A DNA stretch of 64,000 nucleotides from Teredinibacter purpureus (GCF_014217335.1 NZ_CP060092.1:3489501-3553500); one strand, 5' to 3'; shown: positions 30,402 through 40,377, numbered from the stretch's first letter. The notes: a model not told the origin generated them from the sequence alone. Program-made: numbers and translations.

Positions 30402-32435
30402 ATGAGCATAACTAACCCCAACTCAAAGAATGTACTACAACGCTTTCTAAGCTCAATATGGTCAAAGCTATTTTTGACCCTATTGATCATCCTCTGTATT
30501 TACACCGCCTTCACGATCAAAAACACAATTGATGAATTGGAATACGTACTAACTCCACCCACTTTAGTGGAATACGAAGACCTTCCGGTTGAGTACATAA
30601 ACCAAACAGGTTGGGGTAAAAATGACAGTGAATGGTTTTACCACGCCTCACAAGGTACGGCCACCATACCCATTCCTAGCCAGTGGTTTACCGCATTAGA
30701 AGCGCCCAAATCGAGCCCCTGGTTTCTACCATTTGGCCAAGAAAAAATGTTTCTTGAGGAATACGTATACCAACTAGGGTTTATAAAATCGCCGAACAAT
30801 GTATTGCCAATTGGTATGGCCACAACGCCAAGCATGTATTTTGAAGGTGTAGACAGAGAAGAAACCGCTGTAGGCTTTACATGCGCCGCGTGCCACACTG
30901 GCCAACTCACTAAAAACGGTACGCGCTATGTGATCGATGGAGGCCCAGCCACAACCGATTTAGGCTTGTTCACAAGCTCATTAGGTGCAGCACTGGGCCA
31001 AACCATACTTTCCAGCAAACTCAATATTATGAATGGCCGTTTTGAACGCTTTAGCCAAAACGTACTTGGATCTAACAACAACGTTGTAACGCGCAACCAG
31101 TTAAAGAAAGACCTTGCTGCAACCCTAAAAAACATCGCGACCCAACAAGATGTCATCCACGTTACGGAGGGCTTTACACGCCTAGATGCCCTGAACAGAA
31201 TTGGCAACCAAGTCTTTGCCAATGACGAACCCTACCATGGTAATTATCAGCCTATCGACGCCCCCGTTAACTACCCTCATATTTGGACAACATCTTGGTT
31301 TAACTGGGTGCAGTATGACGCCTCCATTATGCAGCCACTCATCAGAAACACCGGCGAAGCACTCGGCGTTGCAGCATTTGTAGAAACACAAAAAAGCGAC
31401 ATTCCCGCACAAGATTTAGTGCAGTTTTCATCATCCATACCGGTTGCAAACCTATACGACATAGAACGGTGGATAGCAGGAACCTATCCAGATTTCGACT
31501 CCAGCAACCCCAGAATAAACGGCCTACAGGCACCGCAATGGCCCGGCGCTTTTACTAAAATTGACGCGGAAAAAGCACAAAACGGAGCCGATCTGTATCT
31601 AGAGCTCTGCCAAACTTGCCACTTACCAACCATGGATAAGCCTGAGTTTTGGCGCGATCACTGGGCAACGATCGAATATACCCAGCACAACGAACAAAAA
31701 GAAACCGTCGAAAAATACATAGACGTAAAGATTATCCCATTACAGGTAATCGACACAGACCCCGCGCAAGCGAACGTACTAACACACCGTACGGTGAACA
31801 CCAAAAACCTGGATCTAAACGTAGACGTTTGTACATGGAGCCCTAAAGAAATTCAAGCTGACGTTAATCCGCAACCACGAAACCCAAGCGAATTAACCTA
31901 TGTAGATTTTAGAGACAGCAGTAATACCAGTTTTGCACTAGCACTGGGAGCCTTTGTTCAACATACCAATAACCAATGGTTCGCACAAAACTACATTAAC
32001 GAACAACAGCAACCTCTATATGAAGGCCTAAGACCGAATTGCTTGCAAGCCGGTAAAGGCTATAAGGCCAGACCCCTGAATGGCATATGGGCTACAGCCC
32101 CCTACCTGCACAACGGATCAGTTGCCACCGTATACGACCTATTATCCGACGAGCGCCCAATTTTCATCGAACTAGGAGACCTCGAATTTGACGATCGACA
32201 CATCGGTATTACTCAAAGCGAACATGTAAAACAACTCAATAAAAACGCTAATCACCTTCCTGTAAAACACATGGAAGACTACGACCAAGGGCGCTTTGTT
32301 CTCGATACGCGCGAACCAGGCAACTTCAATACCGGTCACTTATTTTCTGAAAGAGATGGAAACAGGAAAACGATTGGCAGAAAATTATCAGAAGAAGAGA
32401 AACTAGCGCTTATTGAATACCTCAAAACACTTTAG
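30402..32435 (+). CDS. membrane-anchored di-haem cytochrome c (peroxidase / RoxA-like family)
   Basis: A 677-residue protein with an N-terminal membrane helix (about 22-42) and a periplasmic body. Two c-type haem motifs are present, CAACH (around residue 165) and CQTCH (around 405). Blocks such as WFYHASQGTATIP and RPLNGIWATAPYLHNGSVATVYDLL are typical of the large di-haem 'cytochrome c peroxidase' group that includes rubber oxygenase RoxA. Whether it is a peroxidase or an oxygenase cannot be decided. It is monocistronic with a terminator behind it. Confidence 0.85.
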   Translation: MSITNPNSKNVLQRFLSSIWSKLFLTLLIILCIYTAFTIKNTIDELEYVLTPPTLVEYEDLPVEYINQTGWGKNDSEWFYHASQGTATIPIPSQWFTALEAPKSSPWFLPFGQEKMFLEEYVYQLGFIKSPNNVLPIGMATTPSMYFEGVDREETAVGFTCAACHTGQLTKNGTRYVIDGGPATTDLGLFTSSLGAALGQTILSSKLNIMNGRFERFSQNVLGSNNNVVTRNQLKKDLAATLKNIATQQDVIHVTEGFTRLDALNRIGNQVFANDEPYHGNYQPIDAPVNYPHIWTTSWFNWVQYDASIMQPLIRNTGEALGVAAFVETQKSDIPAQDLVQFSSSIPVANLYDIERWIAGTYPDFDSSNPRINGLQAPQWPGAFTKIDAEKAQNGADLYLELCQTCHLPTMDKPEFWRDHWATIEYTQHNEQKETVEKYIDVKIIPLQVIDTDPAQANVLTHRTVNTKNLDLNVDVCTWSPKEIQADVNPQPRNPSELTYVDFRDSSNTSFALALGAFVQHTNNQWFAQNYINEQQQPLYEGLRPNCLQAGKGYKARPLNGIWATAPYLHNGSVATVYDLLSDERPIFIELGDLEFDDRHIGITQSEHVKQLNKNANHLPVKHMEDYDQGRFVLDTREPGNFNTGHLFSERDGNRKTIGRKLSEEEKLALIEYLKTL

Positions 32436-32442
32436 AAAAACA

Positions 32443-32470
32443 AAACGCCCCTTCAGAAAAGGGGCGTTTC
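32443..32470 (+). terminator. Rho-independent terminator after the cytochrome gene
   Basis: Stem AAACGCCCC / GGGGCGTTT around a short loop, ending in T residues, a few bases past the stop codon. Confidence 0.85.
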
Positions 32471-32649
32471 CCAATACACAGTAATAGACCCTATCTATTG
32501 TTTACTCGCCTCTATAGACCAGCGTAGCGCATAAATATGCGTGCTACCGCTCCAGAGCGTCTTCCCGCTCACACTCATATTCACTAAATGGCTTACTCGC
32601 GTTTTTCATACACTGTTCAGCTAAGTGTTGTGACATATCTATTTGGCTA

Positions 32650-32684
32650 TAGACATCCAGTGTGCCGTTGCTTCCTTGTTAGAC
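32650..32684 (-). other. probable remnant of the terminal attC (left end of the integron array)
   Basis: ATCCAGTGTGCC followed by CCTTGTTAGAC resembles the right halves of the intact attC sites, and GTTAGAC fits GTTRRRY. No matching left half is visible. If the adjacent IS30 is removed, this box falls just downstream of the stop of the gene at 33775-34137, as expected for its attC. Confidence 0.5.
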
Positions 32685-32689
32685 ATGCC

Positions 32690-33765
32690 GAATTCGCAAA
32701 GTAAGTGCAACACGCCTGCATCTTCCTTTATATAGGGTGAACTGGGATACTCATGGTTTTTCTCGACCGGCAAGAAGAGGAACCTCATGATCTACCACCA
32801 GCTCACCACTGATGAAAGATATACTATAGCGGCCTATTTAAAGCAACGTAAATCTCAAGCCTATATTGCACGGGCCTTAGGCCGCGATCCTTGCACGATC
32901 TCCAGAGAGTTAAAACGAAATCGTCGCCCAGACGGTAAATACTGCGCAGCGCGAGCAGTAAAACGTACCTCTCGAATACGGAGGGAGTCTCGTCGTAAAT
33001 GGCAATTCAATGATACCGAGCTTCAGATGGTCATCGCCTTAATACGCCTCGATTGGAGTCCAGAACAAGTTTCCTTGTGGCTTAAGAAGTGCAATATATT
33101 ATCGATCAGCCATTCGACCATTTATCGCTATATTTGGTACAACATGTTTTATTCAGGGGATCTCTATAAGCACTTACGTCAATCAAGCAAGAAACGCCGA
33201 AAAAGATATAGAAGCCCTGACTCTAGAGGCGTTTTAGCCAATAAGGCCCATATCTCTGAGCGACCTCTAGGGGCAGAAAATAAGAGCCGAATCGGTCATT
33301 TCGAAATTGATACCGTTCATGGTTCACGCGATCAACATTCAATTGTCACGTTAGTTGATCGAAAAAGTAAATACACGATCATTGGCAAAATTAGGAACCG
33401 TACGACTGACGAGTTAAATCGAAAAGTTATTCAGCTAATCAAAAAACAGGTTAATCAGGTAAAAACAATTACCGCTGATAACGGTACCGAGTTTCATCAA
33501 TACAAAAAAATTGAAGACGTCACTAACTCAACATTTTACTTTGCCAACCCCTACCACTCATGGGAAAGAGGGTTAAACGAAAATACCAACGGTCTCATAC
33601 GACAATATTTACCTAAAGGAGAATCAATGAAGATCATAACTCAAAAGGATTGCGATAAAATTGCAATGAAACTTAACCGACGACCTAGAAAATGTTTAAA
33701 TATGGAAACACCGGAGGCAGTCTATGTTCGTTAATCACTTTCATTGCACTTCAGTTGATAACCTG
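32690..33765 (+). mobile_element. IS30-family insertion sequence
   Basis: A single transposase gene flanked by imperfect inverted ends built around AAGTGCAA (about 32693-32710) and TTGCACTT (about 33744-33761). The exact ends and target duplication could not be fixed. It lies between the stop of the last cassette gene and its presumed attC remnant. Confidence 0.75.
32787..33734 (+). CDS. IS30-family transposase
   Basis: 315 residues. An N-terminal helix-turn-helix (YIARALGRDPCTISREL) and a DDE domain with FEIDTVHGS, TADNGTEF and HSWERGLNENTNGLIRQ are typical of IS30. Full length and apparently intact. A CGGCAAGAAGAGGAACC stretch provides the ribosome site. Confidence 0.95.
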   Translation: MIYHQLTTDERYTIAAYLKQRKSQAYIARALGRDPCTISRELKRNRRPDGKYCAARAVKRTSRIRRESRRKWQFNDTELQMVIALIRLDWSPEQVSLWLKKCNILSISHSTIYRYIWYNMFYSGDLYKHLRQSSKKRRKRYRSPDSRGVLANKAHISERPLGAENKSRIGHFEIDTVHGSRDQHSIVTLVDRKSKYTIIGKIRNRTTDELNRKVIQLIKKQVNQVKTITADNGTEFHQYKKIEDVTNSTFYFANPYHSWERGLNENTNGLIRQYLPKGESMKIITQKDCDKIAMKLNRRPRKCLNMETPEAVYVR

Positions 33766-33774
33766 GGTTTTGCG

Positions 33775-34137
33775 TTACTTAAAAGCCTTAGTTGCTGACA
33801 AAGCAGCGTCTTTTAATGCCTGCCACTCCGAAGTACCTATAAAATCTGAAAGCGCAGGCAGACATCGAGGCGTTTTGGCAGCCACTTTCTGAACCGTGAC
33901 ATTAAATACCTGCAACGCTAAATATTCTTCATTTGTATAAGCTTTCTTATGCCATTCATGACCAAGTGGTAGCTCATAACAATCTTCCCATTGGTTAAAT
34001 AACTCATCTGGAACATTAACAATTGGCACTTTTTCCTGGTAGTCCCTCTGCTCATACTCAGAAGAAAACAGCTCAAGCAACTCCATCGCCTCCACCCTAT
34101 TATTTTTTTGAAGATCACTTAATTGTTCGATATCCAT
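33775..34137 (-). CDS. cassette protein of unknown function
   Basis: 120 residues, soluble and acidic at the front, with no signal peptide or recognised family. It starts six bases after an attC and is the leftmost, presumably oldest, cassette of the array. Its own attC appears separated from it by the IS30. Confidence 0.65.
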   Translation of the reverse strand: MDIEQLSDLQKNNRVEAMELLELFSSEYEQRDYQEKVPIVNVPDELFNQWEDCYELPLGHEWHKKAYTNEEYLALQVFNVTVQKVAAKTPRCLPALSDFIGTSEWQALKDAALSATKAFK

Positions 34138-34142
34138 TTTAA

Positions 34143-34848
<706 letters not shown>

Positions 34849-34857
34849 ATGATTTTT

Positions 34858-34930
34858 GCCTAACGCCTAAAGCAGCGGCGCGCGTTAGCGCGTCCAGCCC
34901 GCAGGGCGATGCTGCCTTTACTTGTTATGT
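34858..34930 (-). other. attC site 2
   Basis: GCCTAACGCC to CTTGTTATGT with AAAGCAGC / GCTGCCTTT outer arms and a GCGCGCGTTAGCGCGTCCAG centre shared with other sites. Confidence 0.88.
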
Positions 34931-35141
34931 GAAATTGGCACATTGTAACTAACGAACTCTTTTGTAATATGAATGTTTTCACACGGCTCGGTAGAGCGAT
35001 AGTTTGCGAGCACGGATACTTTTGGCAAATCTGCTTCAGCTATGTAGAAGCCACCTAGAACCATATTAGATTTTACTGCTGTTGCCACGTCGGTTGCGAA
35101 GCCATTGTAGCCACCGATTTTCACGGTAACGATTTTACTGG
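34918..35141 (-). pseudogene. 5'-truncated cassette gene
   Basis: The C-terminal 68 or more residues of an unknown protein (KIGGYNGFATDVATAV...). The frame stays open upstream of the first ATG (SKIVTV) and runs into the terminus of the Y1 element at 35142, so the real N-terminus was lost there. The stop codon lies inside attC site 2, as is common for cassettes. Confidence 0.6.
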
Positions 35142-35388
35142 GGACACCCGCTTTTTAATTCCACTAACCAAAACCCTATCTAGTGGCGACACACAACACA
35201 AACACTACATCGTGGGATTTTTGATGCGTGTCCCTCTTGTTCGCCGTATTCATGGATTTTTGATGCGTGTCCCTCTTGTTCGCCGTATTCATCATTTTTT
35301 CCTGCACAAGAATTCCAAGGACACCCACTTTTCAATTCCAAGAATTCCAAGGACACCCACTTTTCAATTCCAAGGACACCCACTTTTC
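35142..35388. repeat. REP-like repeat cluster upstream of the Y1 transposase
   Basis: Two perfect tandem 39-base units (35215-35253, 35254-35292) contain GCGTGTCCCTCTTG. Three further copies of a 23-base unit (35311-35333, 35343-35365, 35366-35388) contain GGACACCCACTTTTC, and the element's left end at 35142 is a fourth variant. GTGTCC and GGACAC are complementary, so the units can pair into hairpins, as REP sequences do for RAYT enzymes. Confidence 0.7.
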
Positions 35389-35454
35389 AATTGACATCAT
35401 AACCAACCAAGGCTAGCATTGGGACTGTATATTCATACAGAAACGGATTTCCTT

Positions 35455-36423
35455 ATGACAACACCTCGCGCCCAACAAATATCGATTTCCGACACACCCT
35501 ACTACCACATCATGTCACGCTGCGTACGGCGCACCTTTTTATGCGGAACCGACGACCGTACCGGCCAATGCTTTGAGCATCGCCGCCAATGGATTGAAGA
35601 CCGTATTCGACTACTCGCCACCCTCTTTTCAATCGACATCTGCAGCTACGCCGTAATGAGTAACCATTACCACATCGTTGTGAAAATTGACCCAGAACCC
35701 ACAAAGCGCTGGAGCTTTGACGACGTTATCCAGCGCTGGCTATGCCTACACAAAGGCCCCTTTTTAGTTCAGAAATACCAAAAAGGTGAGCTAATGGAAA
35801 AAGCTGAAATGAAGGTGCTGAGTGAAATTGTCGACGATTGGCGGCTTCGCTTAGCCAGCATTAGCGAATTTATGCAGCAACTGAATCAGGTGATTGCACG
35901 ACAGGCCAATACAGAAGAAAGCTGTACGGGGCGATTCTGGGAAGGAAGGTATAAATCACAGCCTTTACTCACCGAAGAAGCCTTACTCACCGCTATGGCC
36001 TATGTGGATTTAAATCCCATTCGAGCACAAATGGCAAAAACTCCCGAAGGTTCCAAACATACAAGTATTAAAGAACGAATTAAACCCACCTTTAATCGTG
36101 AACGCGCTCTAGTGAATAATCCCGACCTTAACCCTTACTACCTGCAACGCTTTCCTATAAAGGCACTCGCCGTGTTTGAAGGGAACATTAAGCAAGGCGG
36201 CCAAGACGGCATACTGTTCGGCCATAATGATTACCTGACCTTGGTAGACACCACTGGCAGAATTCAACGCCAAGATAAACGCGGGGCTATCCCCAATACA
36301 ATATTGCCGATTCTACAACGCTTAGCAATAGACCCTGACGAATGGCTGGAAAACACCGAAAAATTCGAAGCGATTTTTTATAGTCGGTTTTATTACCAAA
36401 GAAATGAACGAAATATCGCTTAA
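35455..36423 (+). CDS. REP-associated tyrosine transposase-like (Y1, HUH) protein
   Basis: The start at 35455 (MTTPRAQQ) is preferred over the in-frame ATG 12 codons earlier. The HUH metal motif is NHYHIVVKI; FWEGRYKSQPL and the catalytic Tyr in MAYVDLNPIRAQMA are typical of the TnpA_REP/RAYT group. It belongs to the long (about 320-residue) branch with a C-terminal extension. RAYTs cut single-stranded REP hairpins and are often domesticated. Confidence 0.85.
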   Translation: MTTPRAQQISISDTPYYHIMSRCVRRTFLCGTDDRTGQCFEHRRQWIEDRIRLLATLFSIDICSYAVMSNHYHIVVKIDPEPTKRWSFDDVIQRWLCLHKGPFLVQKYQKGELMEKAEMKVLSEIVDDWRLRLASISEFMQQLNQVIARQANTEESCTGRFWEGRYKSQPLLTEEALLTAMAYVDLNPIRAQMAKTPEGSKHTSIKERIKPTFNRERALVNNPDLNPYYLQRFPIKALAVFEGNIKQGGQDGILFGHNDYLTLVDTTGRIQRQDKRGAIPNTILPILQRLAIDPDEWLENTEKFEAIFYSRFYYQRNERNIA

Positions 36424-36599
36424 CGCTCTTAAGTAACCCCTCCCAAAACAATCAAATGGACGGTTTAGGGCGCTCTACGCCTGAAAACTGGAGATTACGA
36501 AGACTTCCCCGCCAAACAGCATTTTTTAACTCCGATCATAATTAAACCGGAAAAATAAATTATTTAGCATCACTAAAAAAATAACTTTTTTAAGAGCGG

Positions 36600-37517
36600 G
36601 TGTCCTCGTTATTTCTCTACAGCCAAAACATTTCGCAATCATGCGGGCATAGGGCCTGTAATCAATGCCAATATGGCAGCACTCAAGACTGGCTTGAACG
36701 GCAATTACAAAAACAGCTGCCCGTAGATTACTACATGGCGACCTTTACGTTGCCAAGCGAGTTAAGAGCCCTATCAAAAGCCCATCGTAAAACGGTATAC
36801 AGGCTTTTACTCGAATCGGCGACGAAGACTCTAAAGACATTCGGGCTAAATAAGCGAGGCTTTGAGGCAGAACTGGGCATGTGCGCAGTATTGCATACTC
36901 ACTCACGACGTCTCGACTACCACCCTCACGTTCATATTGTCATTCCTGGTGGTGGCCTGCACCGCCGCCGAAAGGAATGGCGCAAGCTAAAAGGCAAATA
37001 CCTATTTAACGGCCGAGCCCTCGCCAAGGTATTCCGAGGAGTCTTTTTAAAGGCACTCAATGATGCGGGGCTACCACCTCATAAATCACCTAAGAAATGG
37101 ATTGTTCAGTGCACTAAGGTCGGACGAGGTAAAGAGGCGCTGCAATACTTATCGCGGTACTTATACCGCGGAGTAATCGCCAACACCAATATCGTTGCCG
37201 ACGACGGCACCCACATTACGTTTCAATACATCGATAGCAAAACAAAGATAAGAAAAACCCGCACGCTACTGGGCGAAGATTTTTTGTATCTTTTGCTTCA
37301 ACACGTATTACCCAAAAGGTTTAGGCGAGCGCGCGACTACGGTTTCTTACATGGAAACGCCAAGCGTATATTGCGCATTGTTCAGTGGATACTAAAAGTG
37401 GATATTGAGAACACCACACAGAAAGAGCCTCAAATGAAAAAGCGAATGATGTGCCCCAAGTGTCACTCAATAATGAATGTAATAGGTAGGCACTGGCTTA
37501 AACCATCCCCAAGCTAG
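36600..37517 (+). pseudogene. IS91-family transposase, N-terminally truncated
   Basis: About 298 C-terminal residues match the intact transposase at 60048-61118, with one visible residue change (Arg for Gly before FRRARD). The first 56 or so residues, including part of the zinc-binding domain, are lost; the first few residues of the present frame come from the junction. The HUH motif (HPHVHIVIPGGG) and the Tyr pair (YLSRYLYRG) remain, so it is probably inactive because of the truncation only. Confidence 0.85.
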
Positions 37518-37749
37518 CGCACGAATAAAGTAACAAAAAAGCCATTTAAATAGGAGAACCACTACACGATGACGCAGTGATTTTTAATCACCTACTGGGT
37601 GAGGACTCTGTTCGCCCAACAAAAATAGTGCCGACAAAAACCGGCACTATTACAAACACCTCCTATCGACTTATTTACTAATAAAGAGCTCGACCACGGG
37701 CTTGTTCAACAATGAGATATGTCGCGGCAAGCGCGACATATCCTTATTT
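36617..37749 (+). mobile_element. 5'-truncated IS91-family copy
   Basis: From CTACAGCC at about 36617 it is nearly identical to the full element at 59055-61350, including the downstream hairpins, and ends at the same base (CCTTATTT, then GTTA). The tyrosine recombinase gene and the start of the transposase are missing; the break coincides with the right end of the Y1 element. Differences from the full copy are only a few bases, so the copying was recent. Confidence 0.88.
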
Positions 37750-37756
37750 GTTAGGC
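37750..37756 (-). other. attC right box left of IS91 copy insertion (half site)
   Basis: GTTAGGC directly abuts the IS91-family 3' end and overlaps the stop codon of the next cassette gene. The rest of this attC was lost on the far side of the element. Confidence 0.7.
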
Positions 37757-38134
37757 ACTTGCACTGACCTCTTTGGCTATGACGAAGCCATAGAAACCAA
37801 TTGCAGAGGTAATTTCCCAAACTTTAAGACCCATAGAGCTCAACTTTTCAATATACGTGGCAACATCTAATTTCCAATATTTTACACCATACATTCGATT
37901 CCACTCTGCCAGTTCTTTTTCTTTAGAAAGGATAAATTCTACCAAAGGAACCTCCTCGATATCTGTAATGATAGCGCCTTGGCAGTTAATGAAATTATAG
38001 AGCGCAACCCCCATGAAAGTAATTTGGCTATCATCTTTTTCCTCACCCGGATATTCGTAGACCAAATTAATTTCGATCTTTTCTCCTCGCTCTAAGACTT
38101 TATAGCTTTCCAAGTGAAAATCGTGGTATTTCAT
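37751..38134 (-). CDS. cassette protein of unknown function
   Basis: 127 residues, soluble, mixed alpha/beta by composition (KYHDFHLESYKVLERGEKIEINLVYEY). No family recognised; the pattern is reminiscent of small immunity-type proteins, but that is not supported. It starts right after attC site 3. Confidence 0.6.
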   Translation of the reverse strand: MKYHDFHLESYKVLERGEKIEINLVYEYPGEEKDDSQITFMGVALYNFINCQGAIITDIEEVPLVEFILSKEKELAEWNRMYGVKYWKLDVATYIEKLSSMGLKVWEITSAIGFYGFVIAKEVSASA

Positions 38135-38138
38135 ATTT

Positions 38139-38212
38139 GCCTAACGCCAACATAAAAGGCGGAGCGAAGCGACGTCCAGCCCGCAGGGCGAATTTTAATG
38201 TTTTTGTTATGC
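38139..38212 (-). other. attC site 3 (identical to attC site 8)
   Basis: GCCTAACGCCAACAT to TTTTTGTTATGC, with AACATAAAA / TTTTAATGTT arms. The whole site from TAACGCC onwards recurs at 43807-43877 with the duplicated M23 cassette. Confidence 0.9.
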
Positions 38213-38728
38213 ATTACCTGAACCAAAGTACTTAATTGGATCTAAATAGAATGCCTTTTTATAACCTTGAGTAGAATTATCTACTAACCAAGGCAGCGGT
38301 AGTAAACTGAATAAGGAAAAATGCAAGTGAGGCTGCTTACCCCTTGCATTGCCCGTATCACCTACCGAGCCAACCTTACTACCTGAAGCTACAAACAAAC
38401 CTAGAGTTGACTCAAAGTTATCTAAGTGAGCAAAGTAGTGTAACCGCCACTTAGGGCCTAAGCCCACTACGATTTTTCCGCCTTTTTGAATTTGACCAGT
38501 ATATAACACCAGCATATTAGTTGTGGCAACAACCGAGGCACCTTTTGATGCAAACACATCAACACCTTTATGCACCCCAGATGTGCCCCAAGGCTCATAC
38601 CAAAAACTATCTTTGTTCCAATCGGATTTAGTTGCTCCAACTACCGGTATACTCTTCGGCTCTGGGATGACAAACCCAATAAATATAATACTTGAAACCC
38701 AAATTAAAATTTTAAATCGTTTCTTCAT
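38207..38728 (-). CDS. M23-family metallopeptidase, cassette copy 1
   Basis: 173 residues with an N-terminal hydrophobic signal or anchor (MKKRFKILIWVSSIIFIGFV). The M23 LytM-type zinc site is visible as HKGVD and HLHF, with YFAHLDN between. The family cleaves peptidoglycan cross-bridges. The protein is identical to that of the cassette at 43872-44393; only a silent base change was seen in the gene. A cell-wall role in the periplasm is inferred. Confidence 0.85.
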   Translation of the reverse strand: MKKRFKILIWVSSIIFIGFVIPEPKSIPVVGATKSDWNKDSFWYEPWGTSGVHKGVDVFASKGASVVATTNMLVLYTGQIQKGGKIVVGLGPKWRLHYFAHLDNFESTLGLFVASGSKVGSVGDTGNARGKQPHLHFSLFSLLPLPWLVDNSTQGYKKAFYLDPIKYFGSGNA

Positions 38729-38735
38729 GATTTAT

Positions 38736-38840
38736 GCATAACGCCGCCAGCAACTGCCGGAGTGAACTGGCTGGTTTTTTGCCGTATCTTGCAAAAAAGA
38801 AGACAGTTTACGGAGGTCAGATTGACTGGCCTTGTTAGCA
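38736..38840 (-). other. attC site 4
   Basis: GCATAACGCCGCCAG to CTGGCCTTGTTAGC with a TTTTTTGC / GCAAAAAA inner stem. Confidence 0.83.
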
Positions 38841-38842
38841 AT

Positions 38843-39196
38843 TTAAGTGTCAATGAGCATCGCTGGTTTAGGCCCATATTGGTTTGTTTTCCTTGATCCG
38901 GGAATAAAAAATAAAACCAGAGAAGTCAGAGCGCCTATACCGGGTATAAACACCAACAAACAAAACCACCCACTTTTTCCAAAATCATGAAATCGCTTAA
39001 TCGCTGCCAGTGCAATAGCTAGATCCCGTATAAAGGATAGAGTGAAATAGCCTACTGGATCAGGCTCAAGTTTGTACATGCCAGGCACCATAAACCTAGC
39101 CGCAACTATAAAAATAAAGAACATTAGTAAGCAAAACAAAGCGTATTTTAGCCTACCCCACCGTTGACCTCTTTTTTCTTCTGGTGCTAATTCCAC
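38843..39196 (-). CDS. DUF805-family membrane protein
   Basis: 117 residues with three or four membrane segments. The DUF805 core is seen in RDLAIALAAIKRFHDFGKSGW, then a short hydrophobic helix and FFIPGSRKTNQYGP. Start codon is GTG. DUF805 proteins are small inner-membrane proteins of unknown function and are common in integron cassettes. Ends next to attC site 4. Confidence 0.85.
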   Translation of the reverse strand: MELAPEEKRGQRWGRLKYALFCLLMFFIFIVAARFMVPGMYKLEPDPVGYFTLSFIRDLAIALAAIKRFHDFGKSGWFCLLVFIPGIGALTSLVLFFIPGSRKTNQYGPKPAMLIDT

Positions 39197-39218
39197 ATTT
39201 ATATCTCCATGATGATAG

Positions 39219-39346
39219 TGCTAACGCCGCCATATGCGGCAAATTTGGAGTTGTTTTTTTGTGCTAGCGTAGCGTTAAAGCACAAAACAAACAACGGAAA
39301 ATTTGTCCAGCCAGCTTGCTGGCGCAGCATGATGGCCTTGTTAAAT
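39219..39346 (-). other. attC site 5
   Basis: GCTAACGCCGCC to GGCCTTGTTAAAT, about 128 bases, with TTTTTGTGCTAGCG / AAAGCACAAAA inner arms. Confidence 0.83.
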
Positions 39347-39749
39347 GGCGATACACCAAACAACACCAACACTGCGTTGCGGAACGCAAATGGAGCTTTG
39401 CTACCAAAGTGGCGAACAACGCTACATGAACACCCGTAAACGCTAAACCTGAAAACCCTAAGAAGAACGACCGGTAAACTTTACACCACTACCCCGCTCT
39501 GCTTTTTTCTTCATTAAAACTACCCGCTCGAAAATAACACTTTTTACGAGTTACTAAAATATGCTTGCAACCAGTAAAACTTAAAATACTAAAACAGACT
39601 TTTAGAGTGGTTTGCACGGTTTAATGCTGGTAGAGCTAAACGAACTGTTTCGTTATGAAACTAGCATTATATTTAAAACCACTACACAGCTAAAAATGTA
39701 AGTTTAAAACTGAAATCTTCACGCCGTATAAATAGTATGTTGCCGAGCT
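39347..39749 (-). other. ORF-less cassette
   Basis: About 400 bases between attC sites 5 and 6 with no frame of convincing length or ribosome site on either strand. It is AT-rich in the middle. It could be a dead cassette or carry an RNA or promoter. Confidence 0.55.
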
Positions 39750-39863
39750 ATTTAACGCAGAGTGCAGCTGCATTTTGGTTGGTGTGGAGTTTTGTGTAAA
39801 ATGGCGAAGCCATACACAAAACAGAGCGCCGACCAAAATGTCAGCTGGCACGTATTGTTAGGC
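39750..39863 (-). other. attC site 6
   Basis: ATTTAACGCAG to CGTATTGTTAGGC, with TGCAGCTGCATTTTGGT and ACCAAAATGTCAGCTGGCA arms and a TTTTGTGTAAAATGGCGAAG centre. Confidence 0.88.
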
Positions 39864-39878
39864 TTGCTTACTTTGCCT

Positions 39879-40370
39879 TTAATGTGACAACTCCAAGGAA
39901 GCTTCGGCTTCATTTTTAACGTAATATTCTTTCCAATTTATTTCCATTATAGATTTTACTTTTTCTATGAAAGTAGCCCATGTAGATTTATTTTTGTAGG
40001 TATAAATAGTTAACATCATAGGTAGGTTTGAAACGCTACTGTTACTCCAAATCCGTTTATCGACATTCATAAACAAGCCATTTTCAGAACAAAGCGAAGC
40101 ATTAAACATTGTGAGGCCACCGTAATCACGATTATCATAAAAGAAACGCACATTACTCTCTTTTGCTATTTTCTCTAGTTGGCCTCTCAATTTTGGCCAA
40201 TGTTCGACGTCCAGTTCTAACGAAATTAAGAGTTCAGGTTTCGCACCCGCTAGCTTTTCTCCAAAATCACCGCCATAACAAGACTCCACATAGCCTTCAG
40301 GAGGCGGATAATCGGGCTCACAACCTGAAATAGTAAACAAAATTAAAATGGCGGTTAAGATTCTGTACAT
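39879..40370 (-). CDS. cassette-encoded lipoprotein of unknown function
   Basis: 163 residues. Signal MYRILTAILILFTISGC ends in a lipobox (ISGC). The mature part has no recognised family; Cys residues at CYGGDFG and LCSENG may form a disulfide. Between attC sites 6 and 7. Confidence 0.75.
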   Translation of the reverse strand: MYRILTAILILFTISGCEPDYPPPEGYVESCYGGDFGEKLAGAKPELLISLELDVEHWPKLRGQLEKIAKESNVRFFYDNRDYGGLTMFNASLCSENGLFMNVDKRIWSNSSVSNLPMMLTIYTYKNKSTWATFIEKVKSIMEINWKEYYVKNEAEASLELSH

Positions 40371-40377
40371 ACTTAAA

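Larger units (their letters stand above)
35142..36605 (+). mobile_element. Y1/RAYT-type transposon with terminal inverted GGACACCC repeats
   Basis: The left end GGACACCCGCTTTTTAA and right end TTAAGAGCGGGTGTCC are inverted copies of each other (11 identical outer bases). The interior holds a Y1 tyrosine transposase gene and a cluster of repeats carrying the same GGACACCC word. The element joins a truncated cassette gene on the left to a truncated IS91-family copy on the right, so a deletion accompanied or followed its insertion. Confidence 0.6.

Noticed and set aside
34918..35124. Short cassette gene starting at the first ATG
   Set aside because: The frame stays open upstream to the Y1 element end, so it is better read as a truncated gene.
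35215..35388. Tandem repeats as a small CRISPR array
   Set aside because: The units are directly adjacent or separated by only a few bases, with no unique spacers and no cas genes.
35180..35394. Open frames on both strands across the repeat cluster
   Set aside because: They are formed by the tandem repeats, with repeated peptides and no start context.
39209..39439. Plus-strand frame of 76 codons
   Set aside because: It runs through attC site 5 and has no ribosome site or family.
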